Assembly: GCF_900636825.1 (NCBI RefSeq)
Contig: NZ_LR134318.1
Location: 372,001-436,000 of the forward strand
Origin: Pseudomonas fluorescens
GTDB taxonomy: Bacteria; Pseudomonadota; Gammaproteobacteria; Pseudomonadales; Pseudomonadaceae
Reading direction: 5' to 3'
Length of the DNA stretch: 64,000 nucleotides
The translations under genes and the position numbers were made by a program. Shown here piece after piece: positions 1-9,547 of this stretch. The notes under the pieces were generated by a model, which was not told the origin of the DNA, ran no database searches, and saw nothing but the letters and a program-made list of their open reading frames with translations. Every line of letters starts with the position of its first letter. Positions within the stretch are counted from its first letter, which is position 1.

Positions 1-2
1 TG

Positions 3-1301
3 GCCATGTACGGCCAGATGACCGCCGGCAGCTGGATCTACATCGGCAGTCAGGGCATCGTTCAAGGCACCTACGAAACCTTTGTCGAAGCCGGTCGCCA
101 GCATTACAACGCTGATCTCAAAGGTCGCTGGGTGTTGACCGCTGGCCTCGGTGGCATGGGCGGCGCGCAACCGCTGGCCGCCACCCTGGCCGGCGCCTGT
201 TCGCTGAACATTGAATGCCAACAAGTCAGCATCGATTTCCGCCTGAAAAGCCGTTACGTCGATGAGCAGGCCAAAGACCTCGACGACGCCTTGGCGCGCA
301 TCGACAAATACACCAAGGAAGGCAAGGCAATCTCTATCGCGCTGCTCGGCAACGCAGCCGAAATCCTGCCGGAACTGGTCAAGCGCGGCGTGCGCCCGGA
401 CATGGTCACCGACCAGACCAGCGCCCATGACCCGCTCAACGGTTACCTGCCAGCCGGCTGGAGCTGGGACGAATACCGCGCCCGCGCCAAGACCGAACCG
501 GCCGCCGTGATCAAAGCCGCCAAGCAGTCGATGGCCGTGCACGTCAAAGCCATGCTGGAGTTCCAGAAGCAAGGCATCCCGACCTTCGACTATGGCAACA
601 ACATCCGTCAGATGGCTCAGGAAGAAGGTGTCGAAAACGCCTTCGATTTCCCAGGCTTCGTACCGGCCTACATCCGTCCGCTGTTCTGTCGTGGCATCGG
701 CCCGTTCCGCTGGGCGGCGCTGTCGGGTGATCCGCAGGACATCTACAAAACCGACGCCAAGGTCAAAGAACTGATCCCCGACGACGCGCACCTGCACAAC
801 TGGCTGGACATGGCCCGCGAACGCATCAGCTTTCAGGGGCTGCCGGCGCGGATCTGCTGGGTTGGTCTGGGCCAGCGCGCCAAGCTCGGTCTGGCCTTCA
901 ACGAGATGGTGCGAAGCGGTGAGCTGTCGGCGCCAGTGGTAATCGGTCGCGATCACCTCGACTCCGGCTCGGTGGCAAGCCCCAACCGCGAAACCGAATC
1001 GATGCAGGATGGTTCCGACGCCGTCTCCGATTGGCCATTGCTCAATGCATTGCTGAACACCGCGAGCGGCGCGACCTGGGTGTCGCTGCACCACGGCGGC
1101 GGCGTTGGCATGGGGTTCTCGCAGCATTCGGGGATGGTGATCGTCTGCGACGGCACCGATGAGGCCGCCGAACGCATTGCCCGCGTGCTCCACAACGACC
1201 CGGCGACCGGCGTCATGCGCCATGCCGACGCCGGTTACCAAATCGCGATCGATTGCGCGAAAGAGCAGGGGCTGAACCTGCCGATGATCACCGGCAAATA
1301 A
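3..1301 (+). CDS. hutU: Urocanate hydratase, 5' end cut by the window
   Basis: Second step of histidine breakdown: urocanate plus water gives imidazolone propionate, using tightly bound NAD+ in the cytoplasm. The frame is open from the first bases and gives about 432 residues. The family is usually near 557 residues, so roughly 125 N-terminal residues lie upstream. The glycine-rich [10 protein letters not shown] segment near the start of the visible part is typical of the family. The C-terminus is complete, ending LPMITGK before TAA. A transporter and the rest of the hut genes follow on the same strand. Confidence 0.97.
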   Translation, partial: AMYGQMTAGSWIYIGSQGIVQGTYETFVEAGRQHYNADLKGRWVLTAGLGGMGGAQPLAATLAGACSLNIECQQVSIDFRLKSRYVDEQAKDLDDALARIDKYTKEGKAISIALLGNAAEILPELVKRGVRPDMVTDQTSAHDPLNGYLPAGWSWDEYRARAKTEPAAVIKAAKQSMAVHVKAMLEFQKQGIPTFDYGNNIRQMAQEEGVENAFDFPGFVPAYIRPLFCRGIGPFRWAALSGDPQDIYKTDAKVKELIPDDAHLHNWLDMARERISFQGLPARICWVGLGQRAKLGLAFNEMVRSGELSAPVVIGRDHLDSGSVASPNRETESMQDGSDAVSDWPLLNALLNTASGATWVSLHHGGGVGMGFSQHSGMVIVCDGTDEAAERIARVLHNDPATGVMRHADAGYQIAIDCAKEQGLNLPMITGK

Positions 1302-1313
1302 ACGCATGACCCC

Positions 1314-1393
1314 TGTAGGAGCTGCCGCAGGCTGCGATCTTGTGATTGTAGGTTTTCAAGATCAAAAGATCGCAGCCTGCGGCAGCTCCTACA
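1314..1393. repeat. REP palindrome (TGTAGGAGCTGCCG type) between hutU and the permease
   Basis: Two nearly perfect inverted arms of about 28 bp, starting TGTAGGAGCTGCCGCAGGCT and returning as its complement, enclose about 24 bp. The sequence could fold into a strong hairpin. Further copies of the same family lie at 19286, 21385, 28047, 33207, 35659, 37740 and 40437, all outside genes. Its place between two co-oriented hut genes suggests it may stabilise or attenuate the upstream mRNA; that is inference. Confidence 0.85.
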
Positions 1394-1423
1394 AAGAATC
1401 CAACAATCCACAGAGGTTGAATC

Positions 1424-2896
1424 ATGGCGGTTAACAACGAGCGTGCAGGCAGTACACCGTTGATCGAAAGACGTTCGATCGACTACATCCCGGAAGCGGA
1501 AAGACACGGTCGTCTGTTCAGCCAGTTCACCCTGTGGATGGGCGCCAATCTGCAGATCACCGCAATCGTGACCGGGGCCTTGGCCGTGGTGCTCGGGGGC
1601 GATGTGTTCTGGTCGTTGATCGGTCTGTTGATCGGCCAATTGCTCGGCGGCGGGGTGATGGCGCTGCATGCCGCGCAAGGGCCGAAGCTGGGCCTGCCAC
1701 AGATGATTTCCAGTCGCGTGCAATTCGGCGTCTACGGCGCGGCCATTCCGATCGTGCTGGTGTGCCTGATGTACCTCGGCTTCACCGCCACCGGTACGGT
1801 GCTGTCCGGGCAGGCGCTGGGTCAGTTGTTCAATGTCAGCGACAGTGTCGGCATCCTGATTTTCGCCAGTGTCATCGTGCTGGTCACAGTGCTGGGTTAT
1901 CGGGTGATCCACTGGATCGGCCGCGTCGCCAGCATCATCGGCGTGTTCGCTTTTGTGTTCCTGTTCTGGCGCCTGATGAGCCAGACCGACGTCGGCGCAC
2001 TCATGCAAATCCGTCACTTCAGCTGGAGCAGTTTTCTCCTGGCCGTGTCGTTGGCGGCTTCATGGCAAATCGCTTTCGGCCCGTATGTCGCCGACTATTC
2101 CCGTTACCTGCCGAGCAACACCTCGGCGGTAAAGACTTTCTTCGCCGCCGGTGCCGGTTCAGTGATCGGCGCGCAAGTGGCAATGATCCTCGGCGTGTTT
2201 GCCGCCGCTTCCGCCAACGGTCAATTCGCCGGGCATGAAGTCGCTTACATCGTCGGGCTGGGCGGCACCGGTGCCACCGCCGCGCTGCTGTACTTCAGCA
2301 TCGCGTTCGGAAAAGTCACCATCTCGACGCTGAACTCCTACGGCAGCTTCATGTGCATCGCCACCATCATCAGCGGCTTTCGCGGCCATTTGCAGGTCTC
2401 GCGTCTGCAGCGCCTGGTGTTCGTACTGTTCATCGTCGGCGCCGCGACGCTGATCGCGCTGCTCGGACAGCACTCATTCCTCGGGGCGTTCAAGTCTTTC
2501 ATCCTGTTTTTGCTCGCCTTCTTCACCCCGTGGAGCGCGATCAATCTGGTCGACTACTACTGCATCACCCGCGAGCGCTATGACGTGCCAGCACTGGCCG
2601 ATCCGAACGGTCGCTATGGTCGCTGGAACCTGCTCGGCATCAGCGTCTATGTGTTCGGTGTGTTGGTGCAGCTGCCGTTCATCTCGACCAAGTTCTATAC
2701 CGGCCCGCTGGTGGCGGCCCTCGGTGATGTGGATATTTCGTGGATCATCGGCCTGGTGCTGCCGGCCGCCGTCTACTTCGTCTGCGCAAAAAAATGGCAC
2801 AGCGCAGTGCCCGATCGCCTGATTCTGCCGGCCGAGCAGAACAGCGTCGTACAAGCAAAAACGAGCGGGGCCGGTCGCGCTGCGGCGCAGGCCTGA
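1424..2896 (+). CDS. NCS1-family permease of the hut locus (cytosine/purine permease type; possible urocanate or histidine uptake)
   Basis: 490-residue inner-membrane protein with about 12 hydrophobic segments from residue 35 to 465. It has the general look of NCS1 nucleobase:cation symporters (CodB/PucI type), including a charged N-terminal tail. The ATG at 1424 follows an AGAGG ribosome site. It sits between hutU and the hut ABC transporter, so the likely cargo is urocanate or another pathway intermediate rather than cytosine. Pseudomonas hut loci are known to encode urocanate transporters, but the sequence alone does not fix the substrate. Confidence 0.85.
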   Translation: MAVNNERAGSTPLIERRSIDYIPEAERHGRLFSQFTLWMGANLQITAIVTGALAVVLGGDVFWSLIGLLIGQLLGGGVMALHAAQGPKLGLPQMISSRVQFGVYGAAIPIVLVCLMYLGFTATGTVLSGQALGQLFNVSDSVGILIFASVIVLVTVLGYRVIHWIGRVASIIGVFAFVFLFWRLMSQTDVGALMQIRHFSWSSFLLAVSLAASWQIAFGPYVADYSRYLPSNTSAVKTFFAAGAGSVIGAQVAMILGVFAAASANGQFAGHEVAYIVGLGGTGATAALLYFSIAFGKVTISTLNSYGSFMCIATIISGFRGHLQVSRLQRLVFVLFIVGAATLIALLGQHSFLGAFKSFILFLLAFFTPWSAINLVDYYCITRERYDVPALADPNGRYGRWNLLGISVYVFGVLVQLPFISTKFYTGPLVAALGDVDISWIIGLVLPAAVYFVCAKKWHSAVPDRLILPAEQNSVVQAKTSGAGRAAAQA

Positions 2897-2967
2897 TCTG
2901 GACGAGGACAAGGCTGGATGCCTGTTGAACTGCCGTAAGCCCATTCATGATTAGGAGCGTCACGACA

Positions 2968-3936
2968 ATGAAATCGAACAAGACCCTGCTGACCACATTG
3001 CTGTCCATGGGCCTGTTGGCCAGTGCTGGTGCGACGCAAGCCGCCGGCTGGTGCGAATCGGGCAAACCGGTGAAGTTCGCCGGCCTGAACTGGGAAAGCG
3101 GCATGCTCCTGACCGACATGCTGCAAGTGGTGCTGGAGAAAGGTTACGGCTGCAAGACCGACAGCCTGCCGGGCAATTCCATCACCATGGAAAACGCCCT
3201 GAGCAGCAACGATATTCAAGTGTTCGCCGAAGAGTGGGTCGGCCGCAGCGAGGTCTGGAACAAGGCCGAGAAGGCCGGCAAAGTCGTCGGCGTCGGCGCA
3301 CCGGTGGTGGGCGCTGTCGAAGGCTGGTACGTGCCGCGTTACGTGATCGAAGGCGACGCCAAGCGCAAGCTCGAGGCGAAAGCCCCGGACCTGAAAAACA
3401 TCGCTGACCTGGGCAAATACGCTGCCGTTTTCAAGGACGCCGAAGAGCCGTCCAAGGGCCGCTTCTACAACTGTCCGGCCGGCTGGACCTGCGAACTCGA
3501 CAACAGCGAAATGCTCAAGAGCTACGGCCTCGAAAACAGCTACACCAACTTCCGCCCGGGCACAGGTCCTGCGCTGGATGCAGCGGTGCTGTCGAGCTAC
3601 AAGCGTGGCGAGCCGATCCTCTTCTACTACTGGTCGCCGACGCCGCTGATGGGGCAGATCGATGCGGTCAGACTTGAAGACAAGGCGCAGGGCAACAAGA
3701 GCATCAGCATCAAGGTCGGCCTGTCGAAAACTTTCCACGACGAAGCTCCGGAGCTAGTCGCCGTGCTGGAAAAGGTTAACCTGCCGATCGACCTGCTGAA
3801 TCAGAACCTCGGGCGCATGGCCAAGGAGCGTATCGAGTCGGCAAAACTGGCGAAAATCTTTCTCAAGGAACATCCTGAAGTCTGGCACGCATGGGTGAGC
3901 GACGACGCTGCCAAGAAAATCGACGCGGCCTTGTAG
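2968..3936 (+). CDS. hutX: Periplasmic substrate-binding protein of a glycine-betaine-type ABC importer, probably histidine
   Basis: 322-residue protein of the OpuAC/ProX family. The start at 2968 is preferred over the upstream GTG/ATG codons because AGGAG lies at 2953-2957. From there the protein begins with a clear signal peptide (lysines, then LLTTLLSMGLLASAGATQA) cut before AAGWCE. It captures a ligand in the periplasm and delivers it to the permease and ATPase encoded next. The hut setting and the precedent of HutXWV histidine transporters in rhizobia suggest histidine. Choline or betaine type ligands remain possible on family grounds. Confidence 0.85.
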   Translation: MKSNKTLLTTLLSMGLLASAGATQAAGWCESGKPVKFAGLNWESGMLLTDMLQVVLEKGYGCKTDSLPGNSITMENALSSNDIQVFAEEWVGRSEVWNKAEKAGKVVGVGAPVVGAVEGWYVPRYVIEGDAKRKLEAKAPDLKNIADLGKYAAVFKDAEEPSKGRFYNCPAGWTCELDNSEMLKSYGLENSYTNFRPGTGPALDAAVLSSYKRGEPILFYYWSPTPLMGQIDAVRLEDKAQGNKSISIKVGLSKTFHDEAPELVAVLEKVNLPIDLLNQNLGRMAKERIESAKLAKIFLKEHPEVWHAWVSDDAAKKIDAAL

Positions 3937-4006
3937 GTCAGGTCTCCCCGGCTGCCAGCCACGGCAGCCGGGCGCTTGATCGCAACCCCTTGATTGAGAG
4001 TCCCTT

Positions 4007-4858
4007 ATGTTTCCCGAAAGCTTTACCTTTTCCATCGCCGACTGGGTCAACGGTTGGGTCGATTCGCTGGTGACCAATTATGGCGACGTGTTCCGGCATA
4101 TCTCCGACACCCTGCTGTGGGCCATCGTCAGCCTTGAAGGCTTGCTGCGTGCGGCGCCGTGGTGGCTGATGCTGGCGATCGTCGGTGTCATCGCCTGGCA
4201 CGCCACGCGCAAAGTGGTGACCACGGCAATCATCGTCGGCTTGCTGTTTCTGGTGGGCGCGGTCGGCCTCTGGGACAAACTCATGCAGACCCTGGCGCTG
4301 ATGATGGTCGCGACGATCATTTCGGTGCTGATCGGCATTCCGCTGGGGATCCTTTCGGCGCGCAGCAATCGTCTGCGTTCGGTGCTGATGCCGCTGCTCG
4401 ACATCATGCAGACCATGCCGAGTTTCGTGTACCTGATCCCGGTGCTCATGCTCTTCGGTCTGGGCAAAGTCCCGGCGATTTTCGCCACGGTGATCTACGC
4501 CGCACCGCCGCTGATTCGCCTGACCGACCTCGGCATTCGTCAGGTCGACGGCGAGGTGATGGAAGCGATCAACGCCTTCGGCGCCAACCGCTGGCAGCAA
4601 CTGTTCGGCGTGCAACTGCCGCTGGCCCTGCCGAGCATCATGGCCGGGATCAACCAGACAACGATGATGGCGCTGTCGATGGTGGTCATCGCCTCGATGA
4701 TCGGTGCACGTGGTCTGGGTGAGGATGTGCTGGTGGGCATTCAGACCCTCAACGTCGGTCGCGGCCTCGAGGCCGGTCTGGCGATCGTGATTCTCGCGGT
4801 GGTCATCGACCGCATCACTCAAGCGTATGGTCGGCCACGGCACGAGGTGAACAAATGA
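4007..4858 (+). CDS. hutW: ABC importer permease, glycine-betaine/proline type
   Basis: 283-residue inner-membrane permease with membrane segments spread from about residue 38 to 270. The BPD_transp_1 region, with an EAA-like loop ([12 protein letters not shown] then [15 protein letters not shown]), couples to the ATPase. It resembles ProW and OpuAB. It lies 70 nt after the binding protein and overlaps the ATPase start by 4 nt (ATGA), which indicates translational coupling. It forms the channel of the presumed histidine importer. Confidence 0.88.
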   Translation: MFPESFTFSIADWVNGWVDSLVTNYGDVFRHISDTLLWAIVSLEGLLRAAPWWLMLAIVGVIAWHATRKVVTTAIIVGLLFLVGAVGLWDKLMQTLALMMVATIISVLIGIPLGILSARSNRLRSVLMPLLDIMQTMPSFVYLIPVLMLFGLGKVPAIFATVIYAAPPLIRLTDLGIRQVDGEVMEAINAFGANRWQQLFGVQLPLALPSIMAGINQTTMMALSMVVIASMIGARGLGEDVLVGIQTLNVGRGLEAGLAIVILAVVIDRITQAYGRPRHEVNK

Positions 4859-5685
4859 GCGACGCAACCGTGAGCAAGATCGAAGTGCGCAACGTCTTCA
4901 AGATTTTCGGCAGTCGCGCCAAGGATGCTTTGGCCATGGTCGGTCAGGGCAAAAGCAAGGATCAGGTGCTGAGCGAAACCGGTTGCGTGGTCGGCGTGAA
5001 TGACTTGTCGCTGAGCATCGGCACCGGCGAAATCTTTGTGATCATGGGCCTGTCCGGCTCGGGCAAATCCACCCTGGTGCGCCACTTCAATCGCCTGATC
5101 GATCCCACCAGCGGGGCGATTCTGGTTGATGGCGAGGACATCCTGCAGTACGACATGGATGCCCTGCGCGAATTTCGCCGGCACAAGATCAGCATGGTGT
5201 TCCAGAGCTTCGGCCTGCTGCCGCACAAAACCGTGCTCGATAACGTCGCCTATGGCTTGAAGGTGCGTGGCGAGAGCAAGCAGATGTGCGCTGAACGCGC
5301 GCTGCACTGGATCAACACCGTGGGCCTGAAGGGCTACGAAAACAAATACCCGCACCAGCTCTCCGGCGGGATGCGTCAGCGCGTCGGCCTGGCCCGAGCG
5401 TTGGCGGCGGACACCGACATCATTTTGATGGACGAGGCGTTCAGTGCGCTGGATCCGCTGATCCGCGCCGAGATGCAGGACCAGTTGCTGGAGCTGCAAA
5501 AGACCTTGCACAAAACCATCGTATTCATCACCCACGACCTCGACGAAGCCGTGCGCATCGGCAATCGCATTGCGATTCTCAAGGATGGCCGGTTGATCCA
5601 GGTCGGCACGCCGCGCGAGATCCTGCATTCGCCGGCGGATGAATATGTTCACCGGTTCGTGCAGCGGCGGGCGGCGGTGGTTTGA
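4855..5685 (+). CDS. hutV: ABC importer ATPase, glycine-betaine/proline type
   Basis: 276-residue cytoplasmic ATPase of the ProV/OpuAA family. Walker A GLSGSGKS is at about residues 65-72, followed by the signature LSGGM, Walker [13 protein letters not shown] and the switch histidine in FITHDLDEA. The protein ends soon after the nucleotide-binding domain, so the CBS pair found at the C-terminus of ProV is absent, as in HutV-like proteins. This suggests it is not osmotically gated. The ATG overlaps the stop of hutW. A tandem-repeat region, not another gene, follows. Confidence 0.9.
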   Translation: MSDATVSKIEVRNVFKIFGSRAKDALAMVGQGKSKDQVLSETGCVVGVNDLSLSIGTGEIFVIMGLSGSGKSTLVRHFNRLIDPTSGAILVDGEDILQYDMDALREFRRHKISMVFQSFGLLPHKTVLDNVAYGLKVRGESKQMCAERALHWINTVGLKGYENKYPHQLSGGMRQRVGLARALAADTDIILMDEAFSALDPLIRAEMQDQLLELQKTLHKTIVFITHDLDEAVRIGNRIAILKDGRLIQVGTPREILHSPADEYVHRFVQRRAAVV

Positions 5686-6131
5686 TCTGAATAATGCAGT
5701 GCACTGACTGGCCCCATCGCTGGCAAGCCAGCTCCCACAGGGGTTGTGTGAACAATGAGGGCTGGCAGGCCCAGTTCCTACAGAGATTGTGTGAACAATG
5801 AGGGCTGGCAGGCCCAGTTCCTCCAGAGATTGTGTGAACAATGAGGGCTGGCAGGCCCAGTTCCTCCAAAGATTGTGTGAACAATGAGGGCTGGCAGGCC
5901 CAGTTCCTACAGAGGTTGTGTAAACAATGAGGGCTGGCAGGCCCAGCTCCCACAGGGGTTGTGTGAACAATGAGGGCTGGCAGGCCCAGCTCCCACAGGG
6001 GTTGTGTGAACAATGAGGGCTGGCAGGCCCAGTTCCTACAGAGATTGTGTGAACACTGGAGATCCTGTGGGAGCTGGCTTGCCAGCGATAGGGCCGGTGA
6101 AGCTGCATCAATTTTACGGTTGAGGTTTTAG
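5686..6131. repeat. 43-bp tandem array nested inside a REP palindrome
   Basis: The 446-bp hutV-hutH1 gap holds no gene. Outer arms at about 5713-5740 and 6064-6090 are inverted copies of the TGGGAGCTGGCTTGCCAGCG REP type. Between them are eight head-to-tail units. The first, at 5719, is 42 bp long; the others start with GCTGGCAGGCCCAG at 5761 and then every 43 bp (5804, 5847, 5890, 5933, 5976, 6019). Units differ in a few bases and fall into two variants (CTCCCACAGGGGTTG and TTCCTACAGAGATTG). The left arm is itself the first unit, so the array appears to have grown from the REP. No promoter is evident. Confidence 0.93.
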
Positions 6132-7655
6132 ATGTCCCAGGCTGAAAAAATCGTTATCACCGGTGATCATCTGCGCTGGCAGGACGTGGTCGCCGTGGCT
6201 CGCCATGGCGCGCCGCTGGAGCTGTCCAGCGACACTTGGGCGCGCATTGACAACGCTCAGGCGATCGTCCAGCGCATCGTCGCCAGCGGCGAACGCGCCT
6301 ATGGCGTCAACACCGGCCTGGGCGGTCTGTCCAACGTCTCGCTGCAAGACGAACAGCTCAGCCAGCTCTCGCGCAACACCTTGCTCAGCCATGCCTGCGG
6401 CGTCGGTCCGGTCCTCGCTGACGAACAGACCCGCGCCATCATCTGCGCCGCCATCCACAACTTCAGTCACGGCAGATCCGGTATTCATCGCGGCGTTGTC
6501 GAAGCGCTGCTGGCGCTGCTCAATCGCGGCATTACCCCGCAGGTGCCATCGCAAGGTTCGGTGGGTTATCTGACGCACATGGCGCACATCGGCATTACGT
6601 TGCTCGGCGTCGGTAATGTCAGCTATCGCGGGCAGATCATGTCGGCGCAACAGGCGTTGGCCGAAGAAGGTTTGCAACCGGTGCAGCTCGGCGCGAAGGA
6701 TGGCTTGTGCCTGGTCAACGGCACGCCGTGCATGACCGGCCTCAGCTGCCTGGCGATTGCCGATGCCACGCGTCTTCTTCAATGGGCCGATGTCATCGGC
6801 GCAATGAGTTTTGAAGCCCAGCGCGGCCAGATCGATGCGTTCGACGCCGAGATCATCTCGCTCAAGCCGCATCCGGGCATGCAGCAGGTCGGCGCCAATC
6901 TGCGCGCATTACTTGATGGCAGCGAAGTGATTGCGTCGAGCAAAGGCATTCGCACCCAGGACGCGCTGAGCATCCGTTCGATTCCTCAGGTGCACGGCGC
7001 TGCGCGCGATCAACTCGAGCATGCGATCAGACAGGTCGAAGCCGAACTCAATGGCTGCACCGACAACCCGTTGCTGCTCGGTACACCGGACAATTTCCGG
7101 GTGATGTCGCAGGCCAATCCGCACGGCCAGTCAGTGGCGATGGCGGCGGATCTGCTGGCGATTGCCATGGCTGAAATCGGCTCGATTGCCGAGCGCCGTC
7201 TCGATCGCCTGGTCAACCCGCACGTCAGCGGACTACCGGCGTTTCTGGTGGCCAATCCGGGAGTCAACTCGGGGATGATGATCGTGCAATACGTCGCCGC
7301 CTCGCTCTGTGCGGAGAATCGTCAACTGGCGCAACCGGCGGTGCTCGACAACTACATCACCTCGGGCCTGCAGGAAGATCACCTGAGCATGGGCACCAAC
7401 GCCGCGCTGAAGCTGCACCGCGCGCTGGAAAACTGCACGCAGATCCTCGCCATCGAGTACTTGCTGGCGGCGCAGGCGTTCGAATTTCTCAAGGAACAGC
7501 GCTTCGGCGCCGGCACTGACGCCGCTTGGCGCCTGCTGCGCGAAACGGTGCCGGCCTACGATCAGGATCGCTGGCTGGCGCCGGACATCGCCGCCGCCGC
7601 GAGCGTGCTGAAAAACCCGAACGTGCAGCACAGCGTTCTAGCCAATTTGCACTGA
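6132..7655 (+). CDS. hutH1: Ammonia-lyase paralogue lacking the MIO triad
   Basis: 507 residues, clearly homologous to histidine ammonia-lyase along its length: AYGVNTGLGGL at about 57-66, a conserved GSVG at 142-145, and a C-terminal helical region containing ENCTQILAIEYLLAAQ. After GSVG, HutH2 has [11 protein letters not shown]; this protein has YLTHMAHI. Exactly the three residues Ala-Ser-Gly that cyclise into the MIO cofactor are missing. Catalysis by the classical route is therefore not expected. In P. fluorescens SBW25, as I recall, hutH1 was dispensable and hutH2 essential for growth on histidine. It may be a regulatory or binding protein, or act on another ligand. The frame is intact. 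Confidence 0.87.
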   Translation: MSQAEKIVITGDHLRWQDVVAVARHGAPLELSSDTWARIDNAQAIVQRIVASGERAYGVNTGLGGLSNVSLQDEQLSQLSRNTLLSHACGVGPVLADEQTRAIICAAIHNFSHGRSGIHRGVVEALLALLNRGITPQVPSQGSVGYLTHMAHIGITLLGVGNVSYRGQIMSAQQALAEEGLQPVQLGAKDGLCLVNGTPCMTGLSCLAIADATRLLQWADVIGAMSFEAQRGQIDAFDAEIISLKPHPGMQQVGANLRALLDGSEVIASSKGIRTQDALSIRSIPQVHGAARDQLEHAIRQVEAELNGCTDNPLLLGTPDNFRVMSQANPHGQSVAMAADLLAIAMAEIGSIAERRLDRLVNPHVSGLPAFLVANPGVNSGMMIVQYVAASLCAENRQLAQPAVLDNYITSGLQEDHLSMGTNAALKLHRALENCTQILAIEYLLAAQAFEFLKEQRFGAGTDAAWRLLRETVPAYDQDRWLAPDIAAAASVLKNPNVQHSVLANLH

Positions 7656-7772
7656 ATAACTACCCTGCCAGCGTGCCAAGGCGCGAATCGTCCAAAAGGC
7701 GAGAAGCGACGGATAACGGAATGCTCCGGAGCGACTGGTAACCAATAACAATGTCCCACAAGGAGCATTTTG
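7656..7772. other. 117-bp hutH1-hutH2 gap
   Basis: No gene and no strong hairpin is visible. The gap ends with the AGGAG ribosome site (7761-7765) of hutH2. In the SBW25 hut locus, from memory, a histidine permease gene (hutT) lies near hutH2; no such gene, and no recognisable fragment of one, is present here. Confidence 0.5.
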
Positions 7773-9305
7773 ATGACTGCGCTGAACCTGATTCCCGGCC
7801 AATTGAGCCTGGCCCAACTGCGTGACGTCTATCTGAACCCGGTGCAACTGAGCCTCGACAGCAGCGCTTCGGCGCAGATCGAAGCCAGTGTTGCCTGTGT
7901 CGAGCAGATCCTCGCCGAGAACCGTACCGCCTACGGCATCAATACCGGGTTTGGCCTGCTGGCCTCGACGCGCATTGCCAGCGAAGATTTGGAAAATCTC
8001 CAGCGTTCGCTGGTGCTGTCCCACGCCGCCGGGGTTGGCCAGCCGATCAGCGATGAACTCGTGCGGCTGATCATAGTGCTCAAGGTCAACAGCCTCAGCC
8101 GGGGTTTTTCCGGGATTCGTCGGCAAGTGATCGATGCACTGATTGCGTTGATCAACGCCGAGGTCTATCCGCACATTCCGCTGAAAGGTTCGGTTGGTGC
8201 CTCGGGCGATCTGGCGCCGCTGGCGCACATGTCGCTGGTGCTGCTGGGCGAGGGCAGGGCGCGTTACAAAGGTGAGTGGCTGGAAGCCACTGAAGCGCTG
8301 AAAGTCGCCGGCCTGACGCCGCTGACATTGGCGGCGAAAGAAGGTCTGGCATTGCTTAACGGTACTCAGGTGTCCACGGCGTTTGCGTTGCGCGGTCTGT
8401 TCGAAGGCGAGGATCTGTTTGCCGGTGCGCTGGCGCTCGGCAGCCTCACCGTTGAAGCGGTGCTGGGTTCGCGCTCACCGTTCGATGCGCGGATTCACGC
8501 GGCCCGTGGCCAGAAAGGCCAGATTGACGCCGCCGCGGCTTATCGTGATCTGCTCGGTGAGCGCAGCGAAGTGTCGGCGTCGCACCAGAATTGCGACAAG
8601 GTTCAGGATCCGTATTCGTTGCGCTGCCAGCCGCAAGTCATGGGTGCCTGTCTGACCCAGTTCCGTCAGGCCGCGGAAGTGCTGGCGGTTGAAGCCAACG
8701 CCGTTTCCGACAACCCGTTGGTGTTTGCCGCTGAAGGCGACGTGATTTCCGGCGGTAACTTCCACGCCGAACCGGTGGCCATGGCCGCTGACAACATGGC
8801 CTTGGCCATCGCCGAAATCGGCTCGCTGAGCGAGCGGCGGATCTCGCTGATGATGGACAAGCACATGTCGCAGCTGCCGCCATTTCTGGTGGCCAATGGC
8901 GGGGTGAACTCCGGTTTCATGATCGCCCAAGTCACCGCAGCGGCGCTGGCCAGCGAGAACAAGGCGCTGGCGCATCCGCACTCGGTGGACAGCCTGCCGA
9001 CTTCAGCCAACCAGGAAGACCACGTTTCGATGGCGCCGGCAGCGGGCAAACGCCTGTGGGAAATGGCCGAGAACACTCGCGGGATTCTCGCGGTGGAATG
9101 GCTGGCGGCCGCGCAGGGGCTGGATCTGCGCAACGGCCTGAAGACCTCGCCGAAACTGGAACAGGCTCGGGCGATCTTGCGCAAGGAAGTGCCGTTTTAC
9201 GAGAAGGACCGCTTTTTTGCCCCGGACATCAATGCGGCGACTGAATTGCTGGCGTCGCGGTGCTTGACCGAGCTTGTTGCTGGGCAGTTGTTGCCTAGTT
9301 TGTAA
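7773..9305 (+). CDS. hutH: Histidine ammonia-lyase (catalytic)
   Basis: First step of histidine degradation: L-histidine gives trans-urocanate and ammonia. 510 residues, the normal family length. The start at ATG 7773 follows AGGAG at 7761-7765; the TTG three bases earlier is less likely. The MIO-forming Ala143-Ser144-Gly145 lies in [24 protein letters not shown] at about 53-61 carries the conserved active-site tyrosine. This is HutH2 of the P. fluorescens naming and is expected to be the working enzyme, in contrast to its upstream paralogue. Confidence 0.96.
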   Translation: MTALNLIPGQLSLAQLRDVYLNPVQLSLDSSASAQIEASVACVEQILAENRTAYGINTGFGLLASTRIASEDLENLQRSLVLSHAAGVGQPISDELVRLIIVLKVNSLSRGFSGIRRQVIDALIALINAEVYPHIPLKGSVGASGDLAPLAHMSLVLLGEGRARYKGEWLEATEALKVAGLTPLTLAAKEGLALLNGTQVSTAFALRGLFEGEDLFAGALALGSLTVEAVLGSRSPFDARIHAARGQKGQIDAAAAYRDLLGERSEVSASHQNCDKVQDPYSLRCQPQVMGACLTQFRQAAEVLAVEANAVSDNPLVFAAEGDVISGGNFHAEPVAMAADNMALAIAEIGSLSERRISLMMDKHMSQLPPFLVANGGVNSGFMIAQVTAAALASENKALAHPHSVDSLPTSANQEDHVSMAPAAGKRLWEMAENTRGILAVEWLAAAQGLDLRNGLKTSPKLEQARAILRKEVPFYEKDRFFAPDINAATELLASRCLTELVAGQLLPSL

Positions 9306-9344
9306 GCGCTTTACGGGGAGATTTGTATTGTTAGTGAAATCGAT

Positions 9345-9504
9345 CCCCTCACCCCAGCCCTCTCCCCCAAGGGGAGAGGGGGAAGGGAGCCGATCTTCAT
9401 TGTTTTCGCAACGTGAGTTCGGCTGAGAAATTTCAGGTCGATGTAGCTCGACAGAACAACCCGGTCAGTCCCCTCTCCCTCCGGGAGAGGGCTAGGGTGA
9501 GGGG
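9345..9504. repeat. Intergenic palindromic element (CCCTCACCCCAGCCCTCTCCC type), copy 1
   Basis: Left arm CCCTCACCCCAGCCCTCTCC at about 9346-9370 and right arm CTCTCCCTCCGGGAGAGGGC to GGTGAGGGG at 9472-9504 are inverted copies. The interior carries one CAGGTCGATGTA motif. Related elements lie at 17952-18129 and 29667-29833. It occupies most of the 242-bp hutH-hutI gap. Confidence 0.8.
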
Positions 9505-9547
9505 CTTTGCAGGCTACCCACCACATCTACCCAAACGGAGGCCAACA

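Noticed and set aside
1235..2017. A 260-codon minus-strand frame across the first REP palindrome
   Set aside because: Antisense to the permease and reading through the palindrome; His/Gln/Asp-rich shadow composition.
5757..6057. CRISPR array
   Set aside because: The 43-bp units are adjoining and nearly identical, with no unique spacers between them and no cas genes nearby.
4819..6111. A 430-codon minus-strand frame with repeated PALIVHTISVGTG-like units
   Set aside because: The repeats are just the 43-bp DNA array read on the other strand. The rest is antisense to hutV. No start signal.
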